A stretch of 64,000 nucleotides of DNA, taken from contig CAMPAR010000005.1 of the NCBI GenBank assembly GCA_946632055.1, positions 1 to 64,000 of the forward strand, written 5' to 3'. Position numbers and translations under genes: made by a program. Of this stretch, positions 9,858-19,050 are shown in pieces. The notes beneath the pieces were generated by a model that saw only the letters and a program-made list of their open reading frames with translations, made no database searches and was not told where the DNA came from. The DNA comes from an uncultured Lachnospiraceae bacterium (GTDB taxonomy: Bacteria; Bacillota; Clostridia; Lachnospirales; Lachnospiraceae). Numbering within the stretch: the stretch's first letter is position 1; each line of letters starts with the position of its first letter.

Positions 9858-9886
9858 TTGTATCGTGCCCTGAAAGCAGCCCGTTC

Positions 9887-9915
9887 TTGAAAGAAGTCGG
9901 AAAATGTGATATGAT
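9887..9915 (+). promoter_or_regulatory. candidate sigma-A promoter TTGAAA-N17-TATGAT for the 9963 gene
   Basis: -35 at 9887-9892, -10 at 9910-9915, 17-bp spacer. Confidence 0.6.
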
Positions 9916-9962
9916 TACGGTGAAAATACCGGATGCCGGTCTGAATCTGCAAGGAGGTCCAT

Positions 9963-10736
9963 ATGATTAAACTCGGGATCTGCACATCCATTGATAATGC
10001 ACAGCTGATGAAGGAAATCGGATATGATTATGTAGAGCTCGGTCTTTCCTCGATCGCGCTGATGGAGGAAAATGAATATCAGGAGCTTCTTCAGAAAGTT
10101 AAGGCTTCTCCGCTGCCCGTCGAATCCGCGAACAGCATGCTGCCCGGCGACTTCGTGCTCTGCTCGGAGGAAGGCACCGGCGAGCGGGTGCGGGCCTATC
10201 TCGAGAAGGCCTTTACCCGCGCGGAAGAGCTCGGCATCGAGATGGTGGTCTTCGGCTCCGGCGCCGCGAGACGCTTACCCGACGACATGTCCGAGAGCGA
10301 AGGCTACAAGCTGCTCTCGCAGTTTCTGAGGATGGCGGCCAGCATCGCCGAGCGGCACCTCATCACCATCGCCATCGAGCCGCTGCGTGCCGAAGAATGC
10401 AATATCATCAACTTCGTATCCGACGCCCAGCGTCTGGCCGCGATGACGATGCGCGTCAACGTCGGCGCGCTTGCGGACCTCTATCACATGATGTCCGGCG
10501 GCGATTACTATGACGAGCTGGAAAACGGCATCGGTATTATCCACGCCCACATCGCGGAGGAGCGCTACCGTTCCTTCCCGAAGAAGGAAGACCCCTGCTA
10601 TCCGGAATACGAAGAGTTCTTCATCTCCCTGAAGCGGGCCGGCTACGAAGGCCGCGTCTCGATCGAAGGCCACGCGAACGACTTCGTGATCGATGCGAAG
10701 GAAGCCTACGAAGCCCTCGATCCGCTGAGAAGATAA
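9963..10736 (+). CDS. sugar phosphate isomerase/epimerase (xylose isomerase-like TIM barrel)
   Basis: MIKLGICTSIDNAQLMKEIGYDYVELGLSS..., IAIEPLRAEECN, VSIEGHANDF. Confidence 0.87.
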   Translation: MIKLGICTSIDNAQLMKEIGYDYVELGLSSIALMEENEYQELLQKVKASPLPVESANSMLPGDFVLCSEEGTGERVRAYLEKAFTRAEELGIEMVVFGSGAARRLPDDMSESEGYKLLSQFLRMAASIAERHLITIAIEPLRAEECNIINFVSDAQRLAAMTMRVNVGALADLYHMMSGGDYYDELENGIGIIHAHIAEERYRSFPKKEDPCYPEYEEFFISLKRAGYEGRVSIEGHANDFVIDAKEAYEALDPLRR

Positions 10737-10750
10737 GAGGATAGAAAAAA

Positions 10751-10785
10751 AGCGGGATCCCTCATTCGCTTCGAGGGATCCCGCT
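10751..10785. terminator. rho-independent terminator-like hairpin between convergent genes
   Basis: agcgggatccctc-attcgcttc-gagggatcccgct, preceded by an A-run on the + strand. Confidence 0.75.
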
Positions 10786-10794
10786 CTCTTATGA

Positions 10795-11487
10795 TCATTT
10801 TTCGGCTTCGTACGCCCTGACCGCCTCTTCAAAATCCGCATGCAGTCTTTCGCAGGACTCCTTCAGCGTCATGCCCTTGCGGTAAAGACCGGAAGTTCCC
10901 ATGACATACGCGTCCGCGCCGGCCGCGTGCAGCGCGCCGTAGGTCTTCGGGCCGACCGCGCCGTCGATCTGGATCAGATAGTCCAGCCCTCTCTCCTCGC
11001 GCAGCTTTTTCGCCTGCGCGATTTTTTTCAGCATGGCCGGAATGAAGGGCTGGCCCGCGTATCCGACGTCGACCGTCATGATCGTCAGAAGATCCACTTC
11101 CTCGATGTACTCTTCCACATAGGAAAGGGGCGTGGCGGGGTTGAGCACAAGGCCGGTTTTGCAGCCGAGCTCGCGGATGGCGCGCATCGTCCGGAAGGCC
11201 TTGACATTGATCGTCTCCGCGTGGACGGAAATATAATCCGTGCCTGCTGCGGCGAGCGCCTCGAAGTACTGCTCCGGGTCCGTCACCATGAGGTGCGCGT
11301 CCATCGGAAGCTTCATCGCCGGGCGAAGGGACTTAATGATCGACGGAGAAAGCGTAATGTTCCTGCAGAAATGACCGTCCATAATATCCACATGATACAG
11401 ATCGCATCCCGCGTTCAGGATCTCGATCTCTTCCGCCGCGTGCAGGAAATCCATGCACATCAGCGAGGGGCAGAATAATGCTTTCAT
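10795..11487 (-). CDS. alsE: D-allulose-6-phosphate 3-epimerase-like (ribulose-phosphate 3-epimerase family)
   Basis: PSLMCMDFL, YHVDIMDGHFCRNITLSP, GLVLNPATP, MTVDVGYAGQPFIPAML, GTSGLY: closer to AlsE than Rpe from recalled motifs; start at ATG 11487 with upstream RBS. Confidence 0.75.
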   Translation of the reverse strand: MKALFCPSLMCMDFLHAAEEIEILNAGCDLYHVDIMDGHFCRNITLSPSIIKSLRPAMKLPMDAHLMVTDPEQYFEALAAAGTDYISVHAETINVKAFRTMRAIRELGCKTGLVLNPATPLSYVEEYIEEVDLLTIMTVDVGYAGQPFIPAMLKKIAQAKKLREERGLDYLIQIDGAVGPKTYGALHAAGADAYVMGTSGLYRKGMTLKESCERLHADFEEAVRAYEAEK

Positions 11488-11694
11488 TAAATTCACCTTT
11501 CTTTGCTGCTGAAAAATACACTCCATTCCGACGGGGACTTTCCCGGGAAATCGTCACAGAGACAGAGGGTCCGCCCGCTCTGCCTGCCCGGCTTCAGCCT
11601 CAGGATCCGCGGCAAAGGCCCGTGATTTTATCCCCTCTCATTCTACCATCCGGCGGCTGTAAAGGAAAGACCTTTTTTGCAAAATACATTACTA

Positions 11695-11723
11695 TTGACA
11701 ATTCGATTTCCTTCAGATATAAC
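11695..11723 (+). promoter_or_regulatory. sigma-A promoter TTGACA-N17-TATAAC
   Basis: TTGACA 11695-11700, TATAAC 11718-11723, 17-bp spacer. Confidence 0.75.
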
Positions 11724-11737
11724 GAATTCGTAACATT

Positions 11738-11753
11738 TTAAAAACGTTTTTAA
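11738..11753. promoter_or_regulatory. LacI-family operator-like perfect 16-bp palindrome TTAAAAACGTTTTTAA
   Basis: Perfect dyad with central CG just downstream of the promoter and upstream of a lacI-like gene remnant. Confidence 0.65.
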
Positions 11754-11777
11754 TTTTTGAACGAGACCGCAGTTCCT

Positions 11778-12136
11778 ATGAAAGCAACCATCAAAGACGT
11801 GGCAAGAGAAGCCGGCGTATCCGTCAGCACAGTTTCCTACGCGCTGAGCCGGAAGGGCCCGGCCGCGAGCAGGCCTACACGGATATGCTCCGCTGGATTG
11901 ACAGCAGTGAGCCTCTCCCAAGCGCGATTCTCACGGGCAGCGACCTTGCGGCAATTTCCGTGCTGGACGCCCTGAAGTCCCGCGGCCTTCAGGTTCCCGC
12001 GGACATTTCCGGAACGGTACAGACGCTTGTCCGGACGCTCCTTGCCCTTCGGGACGGCGAAGTTCCGGCGGAAAAAGAGCGGATTGTGAACACGGCGCTT
12101 GTGATCCGAAAAAGCACCGGAAAAGCGCCGAACTAA
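11778..12136 (+). pseudogene. LacI family transcriptional regulator remnant with internal deletions and a frame change
   Basis: N-terminal HTH MKATIKDVAREAGVSVSTVSYALSRKG, then in another frame EQAYTDMLRWIDSSEPLPSAILTGSDLAAISVLDALKSRGLQVPADIS fused to a TVQ..LLALRDGEVPAEKERIVNTALVIRKSTGKAPN tail; ~120 codons against ~330 for the family. Confidence 0.85.
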
Positions 12137-12193
12137 GAAAAACACAGGGAAATCCCCCCATCAGAATACCACCACTTAAAGGAGATCATCACC

Positions 12194-15100
12194 ATGACAA
12201 CCACCAGGAAAGAACCCGCTCTCGGAAGACTCCGGATCGACCACATGGAGTCTCCTCTGGCGCTTGACAACCCCCGTCCCGTCTTCAGCTGGCAGATGCA
12301 GTCCGAAAGAACCGGGGCGAAGCAGTGTGCCTACCGGATCGTGATCCGCAGCGCGGAAGGAACAGTCTGGGACAGCGAAAAAACCGAGTCCTCCGAATCC
12401 GTCGGCATCTCTTACCCGGAGAGCGCCGCGGCGCTGAAGCCCGAGACGGACTACCGTTTCGAGCTCTGCGTCTGGGACGATCTCGGAACCGAACTGCGGG
12501 CCGGCGCGGACTTTTCCACAGGCCTGATGTCGGATACGGTTGCCGACTGGCACGGCGCGAAATGGATCGGCCCGGACGAAATCACGATCGCGGCCGAAAC
12601 CATTCCGGTCTTTAGGATGCGCTATACCATGCGGATTGAGGAAGGCGGAACAGAAGCCGGGATCCTCTTCGGCGCCTCCGATCCGCGGCTGAATACGCCG
12701 ACCAGGAATAATTACCTGATCGGCGGCGAGAACTACATCGCCTGCTGTCTCGACGTCTCCTCGCTTCCCGCGAAGCTGAAGGTTTACCGGAAGGGCTACT
12801 GTCCCGCGGACAATCCCGAGGTGCCGATCGAGATCATGACGGTGCCGGAATCCGTCATCCGTAGCGAAAACCGCTTTCAGGATCATGCCTTCGAGATCGT
12901 GATCTCCGGAAACCAGATGGAATATATGACGGTTGACGGCGTGAAGCTCGAGACGAGCCCGGAAAATGTGAAGCTTCTCACCAATTTCCGCCGCCCGCAC
13001 GTCGATCCGACCCACCTCATCCTGAACCCCTTAAAGGACGTCCTCGATGTGCCGATCTACCCGCGGCTCTGCAGCGTCGGCTTTGTGACAGACGGCTCCA
13101 CAAAGGCGGTCTATACCGATTTCGCCGTGCACCATTTCGGCGGCGAACAGGCGCGGATTTTCGGACCCGATACCGGCGCGAAATATGATATTTTCGCCGG
13201 GAAACCGGGGCTCGACATTCAGGGCGACAGGATCACGGCTTCCGCCGGAACGCTGGCCTATGCCGATCCCTCCTGGGCCGCAGTGCCGATGTTCCGGAAG
13301 GAATTTACGGCAAAGAAGCCGGTTTCCTCCGCAAAGGTCTATGCCGCTTCCTGGGGAATTTACGAGCTTCTCCTGAACGGCAGGAAGGTCGGGGACGAGT
13401 ATCTCGCGTCCGGCGACATGGACTTCTCCCGCCGCATTTACTACACGGCCTACGACGTGACTTCGCTCCTGCAGGAGGGCGCGAACGCGATCGGCGCGAC
13501 GGTCGCCTCCGGGTGGTTCGGCGATGAAATCTGCTACGACATCGACAAATACAATTTCTACGGCGACCGGCAGGCCTTCCTCGGACTTGTCGCTGTTACC
13601 TATACGGACGGCACGAAGGAATATTTCCCGACGGACGAAGGCTGGCAGTACTATGGCGAAGGCCCGGTGCGCTACGCCGGCAATTTCAACGGTGAAATCT
13701 ACGACGCGCGGCGGGAAGCGGCAATCGAAGGCTGGGACAGACCCGGCTTCTCAGGTGATGGCTGGAAAACGCCTGCCCTCATGGGGAACACCGTGCTTTC
13801 CCGCGAGCCGAAGGTGAATGCCCGCCCGGATCCCGGCATCAGGAAATACGGCGAACTCACGGCGGTTTACGAGGCCTCGGAAGAACGCGGCGGCGACACG
13901 GTCTACATTTACGACATGGGCATCAACATGGTCGGCGTTCCGGAAATCACCTTCCCCGAGGGCGTGAAGGGACGGCAGATCACGATCCGCTACGCGGAGA
14001 TCCGTTATCCGCGCCTTTCGGAGGACAATCCGTATTACTACGGCGAGCTCGGCGGCATGATTTTAACGGAAAACCTGCGCGGCGCGCTTGTGACGGACCG
14101 CTATACGATGAAGGGCGAAAAGAACGAGGTCTTCCGGCCGCTTTTCACCTTCCACGGCTACCGCTATGTCGAAATTTCCGGCATCGACGCCCCGATTCCC
14201 GGCGAGTGCATCAAAGGCATTCTCTTAAGCTCCGTGGAGCCCTCGGCGCGTTACGAATCCTCGAACGCGCTCACAAATCAGCTCTTCAAAAACATCGTCA
14301 ACTCCACGCTCGGCAACTTCCTGTCGATCCCGACGGACTGCCCGCAGCGTGACGAGCGGCTCGGCTGGGCCGGCGACGCGCAGGTCTACAGCGAAACCGC
14401 GACCTATATCGCGGACGTCGAGGCCTTCTACAGAAATTACAATCTCCTGCAGCGCGATGCTCAGGGGGCGGATGGCACCTTCCATCTTTTCGCACCCTCC
14501 TACTCGGAGCCCGGCGTCGCATTCGCGCTCGGCTACACCTGGAACGCGGCCGGCATCGTGATCCCCTGGCAGACCTATCTGCAGTACGGCGACCGGCAGA
14601 CGCTCGAGGAGAACTATCCGAATTTCCGGCTTCACGTCGAAGGGATGCGCAAAATGACCGCCGACGGATATCGGTATCTCTCGAATCACATCGGCTTCCT
14701 CGGAGACCACCTCTCGGTTGTCCCGAGCGATCCCTTCCTGATGGACAACGCCCAGTATTACCGGAGCGTACGGATCACGCAGGAAGCCGCGGAAATCCTC
14801 GGACTCCGGGAAGACGCGAAAGCCTTCAAGACACTCGCCGAGGGCATCCGGGAAGAGTGGAACCGCGCCTTCGTCAGCGCCGACCACCGCACGCAGAAAG
14901 CGGACGGCACGCCGGAGGATACGCAGGCTTCCTATGCCCTTCCGATCGCCTGCGGCGTTTTCAGCGAAGAGAACCTGCCCTACGCCTATGAATATCTCGA
15001 TGAAGCCTGCAAAAAGACCGGCCATACGATGACGACCGGCTTCATGGGAACCGGCCCGCTGCTCCCCGCGCTGACAGAGGGCGGACACGCGGACGAGGCC

Positions 15101-15622
15101 TACACGATGTTTGAGCACACCGGGTATCCTTCCTGGCTCTACCCGGTGGTGAACGGCGCAACCTCCGTCTGGGAGCGCTGGAATTCCTACACGATCGAGA
15201 ACGGCTTCTCCGGCCAGAACCACATGAATTCCTTCAACCACTACTCGCTCGGCGCGGTCGGAACCTGGATGATGGAATATCAGGCCGGTATCCAGCGGGA
15301 CAAGGCCTCCGGCTTCCGGCACTTCATCCTGCAGCCCGTGCCCGGCGGAACCTTTACGCACCTGAACGCCGCCTACGACTCAATCTATGGCGCCATCGAG
15401 TCCGAATGGACGGCAGAAGACGGCAGGCTCAGCTCCTACCGCGCCGTCGTTCCGGCAAACACGACCGCCACGCTTTACCTGCCGCTTCCCGAGGAAAAAG
15501 CGGCCGCCTTCGCGTCGCTTCCGGGCGCTTCTTTCTCCGGCATGGAAATGCACCTCGGCCGGGAATGCGCGAAATTCGAGCTCCAGTCCGGGTCCTATCG
15601 CATGGCGGCAACAGAAAAATGA
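12194..15622 (+). CDS. alpha-L-rhamnosidase, glycoside hydrolase family 78
   Basis: RIDHMESPLALDNPRPVFSWQMQS N-terminus, STLGNFLSIPTDCPQRDERLGWAGDAQVYSETATY catalytic region. Confidence 0.94.
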   Translation: MTTTRKEPALGRLRIDHMESPLALDNPRPVFSWQMQSERTGAKQCAYRIVIRSAEGTVWDSEKTESSESVGISYPESAAALKPETDYRFELCVWDDLGTELRAGADFSTGLMSDTVADWHGAKWIGPDEITIAAETIPVFRMRYTMRIEEGGTEAGILFGASDPRLNTPTRNNYLIGGENYIACCLDVSSLPAKLKVYRKGYCPADNPEVPIEIMTVPESVIRSENRFQDHAFEIVISGNQMEYMTVDGVKLETSPENVKLLTNFRRPHVDPTHLILNPLKDVLDVPIYPRLCSVGFVTDGSTKAVYTDFAVHHFGGEQARIFGPDTGAKYDIFAGKPGLDIQGDRITASAGTLAYADPSWAAVPMFRKEFTAKKPVSSAKVYAASWGIYELLLNGRKVGDEYLASGDMDFSRRIYYTAYDVTSLLQEGANAIGATVASGWFGDEICYDIDKYNFYGDRQAFLGLVAVTYTDGTKEYFPTDEGWQYYGEGPVRYAGNFNGEIYDARREAAIEGWDRPGFSGDGWKTPALMGNTVLSREPKVNARPDPGIRKYGELTAVYEASEERGGDTVYIYDMGINMVGVPEITFPEGVKGRQITIRYAEIRYPRLSEDNPYYYGELGGMILTENLRGALVTDRYTMKGEKNEVFRPLFTFHGYRYVEISGIDAPIPGECIKGILLSSVEPSARYESSNALTNQLFKNIVNSTLGNFLSIPTDCPQRDERLGWAGDAQVYSETATYIADVEAFYRNYNLLQRDAQGADGTFHLFAPSYSEPGVAFALGYTWNAAGIVIPWQTYLQYGDRQTLEENYPNFRLHVEGMRKMTADGYRYLSNHIGFLGDHLSVVPSDPFLMDNAQYYRSVRITQEAAEILGLREDAKAFKTLAEGIREEWNRAFVSADHRTQKADGTPEDTQASYALPIACGVFSEENLPYAYEYLDEACKKTGHTMTTGFMGTGPLLPALTEGGHADEAYTMFEHTGYPSWLYPVVNGATSVWERWNSYTIENGFSGQNHMNSFNHYSLGAVGTWMMEYQAGIQRDKASGFRHFILQPVPGGTFTHLNAAYDSIYGAIESEWTAEDGRLSSYRAVVPANTTATLYLPLPEEKAAAFASLPGASFSGMEMHLGRECAKFELQSGSYRMAATEK

Positions 15623-15643
15623 TCAAATTTTCCGAAAAAACAC

Positions 15644-15674
15644 TTGACTGTGAAGGGGGTTTATAGTTTATAAC
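15644..15674 (+). promoter_or_regulatory. candidate MerR-type promoter with elongated 19-bp spacer (TTGACT-N19-TATAAC)
   Basis: TTGACT 15644-15649, TATAAC 15669-15674, directly upstream of a MerR-domain gene. Confidence 0.55.
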
Positions 15675-15719
15675 GATATCATAGAGCTGTAGGTTTCCTG
15701 AAAAATCGGGAGGTGGCAT

Positions 15720-17279
15720 ATGGATATCAGGGATGTGGAACAGAAAACCGGTCTGAGTCGGGCCAATATCCGTTTTTATGAAAAGGAAGGGCTGCTCTCT
15801 CCGGCGCGCCGTGAAAACGGCTACCGGGACTATTCCGAAGAAAACGCGGAATTCCTTTTGAAGATAAAGCTCCTTCGGCAGCTTGGCGTCGCCGTGGAGG
15901 ACATCCGGAAGCTTTCGGACGATGAACTTAAGCTGGAATCCGTTATCCGGACGCGTCTTTCCGGGATTCGGAAGGAGTCGCGTGAACTTGAGATCAGCGA
16001 AAGCATCTGCCGGAAAATACTCGACGACGGCGCAGAGTTCCGTCAAATGAACGCGGCGGAATACCTGAATTACGCGGAAAGCCTGCGAAGAACCTCCGCA
16101 GGATCAACTTTCCCGAAGGCGGCGGAAGCCGCCGTCCAGAAGGATGTGGAAAAGACGGTTTCGCACCCGTGGCGGCGCTTTCTTGCTTATGAATTCGATT
16201 CGGCGCTGTACGCATTCCTTCTGACTCTTGTCATTTTCGGATTGCTGCCTTTGAAATGGCCGCTGCAGACCGGGCCGCTGATTCTTACGGATATTTTTTT
16301 CCTCTTCGCCGGAATGGGCCTGATGCTCCTCTTCGAGCCGCTTCTTTTGAGCCGCTTCGGCACGACGCCCGGAAAGGCGCTGATGGGGTACCGGGTGCTG
16401 CATGAGTCCGGACGGCGAATGAGTGTGCCGGAAGCGCGGGAGCGCACAATCGAAAAGCTGCATTACGGACTCGGCTTCCATCTTCCCATCTATTCCATCA
16501 TTCGTTTCATAAAAAGCGCGAAAGACTACGGACTCGACGATCAGGAACTCTTCTGGGACCGGGCCTGCGAACCGGAATTTAAAGAGGCAAAGCTTCTGCG
16601 GAATCTCCTGTTCGCGGCAGCATTGATTCTGGTCACGGCGATCGCCGGATTCATCCGGGTGGATTCCATGACGCCGAAGCACCGGGGAGCGCTGACCACA
16701 GAAGCCTTTATCGAGAACTATAATGATATGAGCCGTTATCTCGGCGGTCAGGACAATTTTACGCTGAACCCGGACGGCGTGCTGGAGTATTCCGAACAGG
16801 ACGGCCTGGCGGTATATGTCGGCCCGGAGGTCCCGGCGTACATGCTGCTTCCTGAGTTCGATTTTGAGACGGAGAACGGGTTCGTCACGGCTGTTACCCT
16901 GCGATATGAACTGGACGCCGCCGGAAAGACCGAATATCCCGGATGGGTAAAAACGGTTCCGGACGAAGTGCGCTATGCGATGTCGGCGCTTCTTTTATCG
17001 GACAGGACTTCCGCCTTCAGAGGCGCCGCGGCCTGGACCGACCGGATTTATCAGAAACTTTTTACAGATATGGACATGAAAAGAAGCGAGGATGCTCCGG
17101 ACGAAGTGCAGTTTCTGAAAGATTATTCGGAAAAGCACGCGCATGTCAGCTATCTCGCCGAACTGAAAAACATGGGAAAATCCGGCAGCCTTTACGAAGG
17201 CGTTTCCGGAGATTATTATTCCCCGCTGAAAGATCAACCGGATCCTTCTCTTAGGATCACAGTGCGGATCGAAAAGTGA
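15720..17279 (+). CDS. MerR-type HTH protein fused to RDD-like membrane domain and C-terminal soluble domain
   Basis: N-term MDIRDVEQKTGLSRANIRFYEKEGLLSPARRENGYRDYSEENAEFLLKIKLLRQLGV (MerR); then hydrophobic segments and FGTTPGKALMGYRVLHESG (RDD family). Confidence 0.82.
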   Translation: MDIRDVEQKTGLSRANIRFYEKEGLLSPARRENGYRDYSEENAEFLLKIKLLRQLGVAVEDIRKLSDDELKLESVIRTRLSGIRKESRELEISESICRKILDDGAEFRQMNAAEYLNYAESLRRTSAGSTFPKAAEAAVQKDVEKTVSHPWRRFLAYEFDSALYAFLLTLVIFGLLPLKWPLQTGPLILTDIFFLFAGMGLMLLFEPLLLSRFGTTPGKALMGYRVLHESGRRMSVPEARERTIEKLHYGLGFHLPIYSIIRFIKSAKDYGLDDQELFWDRACEPEFKEAKLLRNLLFAAALILVTAIAGFIRVDSMTPKHRGALTTEAFIENYNDMSRYLGGQDNFTLNPDGVLEYSEQDGLAVYVGPEVPAYMLLPEFDFETENGFVTAVTLRYELDAAGKTEYPGWVKTVPDEVRYAMSALLLSDRTSAFRGAAAWTDRIYQKLFTDMDMKRSEDAPDEVQFLKDYSEKHAHVSYLAELKNMGKSGSLYEGVSGDYYSPLKDQPDPSLRITVRIEK

Positions 17280-17281
17280 CC

Positions 17282-17327
17282 GCGCATCTTTGGCCCATCC
17301 GTTCGTCGACGAGGGTCAAAGATGCGC
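17282..17327. terminator. 15-bp stem hairpin between convergent genes, likely terminator
   Basis: gcgcatctttggccc ... gggtcaaagatgcgc (one G.T). Confidence 0.6.
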
Positions 17328-17334
17328 TGTCTCA

Positions 17335-18195
17335 TCAGTTGATCTCACGAAGGATCCGGATGACGTCAGCGATTGCGGCCCCCTCGCAGCGAACGGTCCG
17401 AATCGCGTTGTCCGGAACCAGCCCGTCGGAATCGAGAAGCGACTCCCGCGGTACAAAGCAGAGATCCGCAGCCTTCAGCATCGCCAGATCGTTCTGCGCA
17501 TCGCCGACGGATACCAGCACCTTTCTCCCCAGAATCTCCAGAAGCCTCCTGGCGCTGGTTCCCTTGTCTACACCTTCAGGCGGAACCTCGTACATGAATG
17601 GAAGCGACCGGATGCCCTGAAGGCCGAGCTCTCCCGCGCGCTTTTCCACTTCGTCCATCGCCGAAGTATCGAGCATACTGATGTCAAACTGCTTTCCTTC
17701 TGCCGCCAGTTTTCTGAAATCAGGCATGGGCGTCATAAAGCTGATCTTATTCCAGCCTTCCGGAATTTCATCGATCGGCGGATGAAGGATCGGCTGCCCG
17801 GGAAAGCCGTGAAAGGAGCTGGTTTCCCAGATTTCATCGGGGATATAGCTCACTTCCCCCACCTCGATCAGTCCGCCGGCGCCCCGCGGAAGCGACAGGA
17901 AAAGTTCCTTCACGAGCTTCCGCTGTTCATCGGAAAGCACGCCCTGATACAGCAGTTTGTCCTGTTCCGTGTCATAAATAAAGGCTCCGTTCGAAAGGAC
18001 GAGCGGCGCGTTGAACGGCACATGATGGAAGCTCTCGTACCACTCTCTTTTCCCGCGTCCCGAGCCGATCGTAAAGGCGCCGCCCCCGGCGGTAAATTCG
18101 CGGATCGCGTCCAGGTTTTCCTGCGGCACGAGATGGTTCTCGCCCGTCAGCGTATTGTCATAATCCGAGACAATCAGTATATCCTTAAAATCCAT
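17335..18195 (-). CDS. HAD-IIB (Cof-like) family hydrolase
   Basis: ILIVSDYDNTLTGENHLVP, GSGRGKREW, VSVGDAQNDLAMLKAAD. Confidence 0.88.
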   Translation of the reverse strand: MDFKDILIVSDYDNTLTGENHLVPQENLDAIREFTAGGGAFTIGSGRGKREWYESFHHVPFNAPLVLSNGAFIYDTEQDKLLYQGVLSDEQRKLVKELFLSLPRGAGGLIEVGEVSYIPDEIWETSSFHGFPGQPILHPPIDEIPEGWNKISFMTPMPDFRKLAAEGKQFDISMLDTSAMDEVEKRAGELGLQGIRSLPFMYEVPPEGVDKGTSARRLLEILGRKVLVSVGDAQNDLAMLKAADLCFVPRESLLDSDGLVPDNAIRTVRCEGAAIADVIRILREIN

Positions 18196-19015
18196 CTTTT
18201 TCCTCTTCAGTTCTCATCATCAGGCGGTGCCGGTCCGTCAGCTTCAGTTCAAGATCCGCCGCCGCTCTGTTTGTCCGGGCTTTCCGGATATTCGGCCCGT
18301 CGGTCGAGTCATACCAGGCTTCCGCCTCCGCCCGTGTCCGGCCTCCACGCATCTTCCGCGCGATCAGGTCCTCCCGCAGCAGCTCTTCCTCCGCATCGAG
18401 GAAGATCGTGAGATCCGCGTATTTCCGGAGTTTTTCCCAGCCGCAGCCCTGATAGAGCAGCCAGTTTCCCTCCAGAAGGATCACCGGAGCCGTCACTTTC
18501 TCCGCGTCCGGCACCGGATCGTGGAGATTGCGGTCGTACACCGGGAAGAGGACCGGACTTCCGCCCGATGTATTTTCCCGGAGTTCGCGAAGCTTCTTTT
18601 CCAGTTTCCCGAGGTCGTAGGTCTCCGGCGCGCCTTTAATGTCCCTTCCCCGGACCGCGCCTTCCGGCCGGTCGATCACCAGCTTTTCAAGCTCCGCGTT
18701 CGTCCGGTGAAAGCCGTCGATCGAGAGGCACTGAAGCTGTTCCCCGGAAAGCGCCTCCAGCACTTTTCCGAGCGTGCTTTTCCCCGCCCCGGGAGGCGCG
18801 GCAAGAAAGATCACCCTCCGCCCGACAGCGCTGTTTGCAGCTGCCGGGTCGGCGTTTTCCTCGAAGGCCCCACTGTTCCGCTCCTGTCTTCCCGCGTTTC
18901 CCGCCGCGAGAAACCGGCAAAGGAGCGGCTTCAGCACGCCTTCGACACAGTCCTCCGTATATTCGGCCCGGACAGGAAAGCCATTCACTGTCAGGTCAAA
19001 GCGAATCAGTTTCAT
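18185..19015 (-). CDS. nucleoside/nucleotide kinase family protein (uridine kinase/phosphoribulokinase-like P-loop)
   Basis: FLAAPPGAGKSTLGKVLEAL Walker A, SIDGFHRTNAEL, VILLEGNWLLYQ. Confidence 0.8.
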   Translation of the reverse strand: MKLIRFDLTVNGFPVRAEYTEDCVEGVLKPLLCRFLAAGNAGRQERNSGAFEENADPAAANSAVGRRVIFLAAPPGAGKSTLGKVLEALSGEQLQCLSIDGFHRTNAELEKLVIDRPEGAVRGRDIKGAPETYDLGKLEKKLRELRENTSGGSPVLFPVYDRNLHDPVPDAEKVTAPVILLEGNWLLYQGCGWEKLRKYADLTIFLDAEEELLREDLIARKMRGGRTRAEAEAWYDSTDGPNIRKARTNRAAADLELKLTDRHRLMMRTEEEKDGF

Positions 19016-19050
19016 TTTGGCGGAATCACTCCTTTAGTTTCAGGCCTCAC

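Noticed and set aside
11643-12161. Several small minus-strand ORFs over the LacI remnant
   Set aside because: Shadow ORFs opposite the recognisable LacI pseudogene; no motifs.
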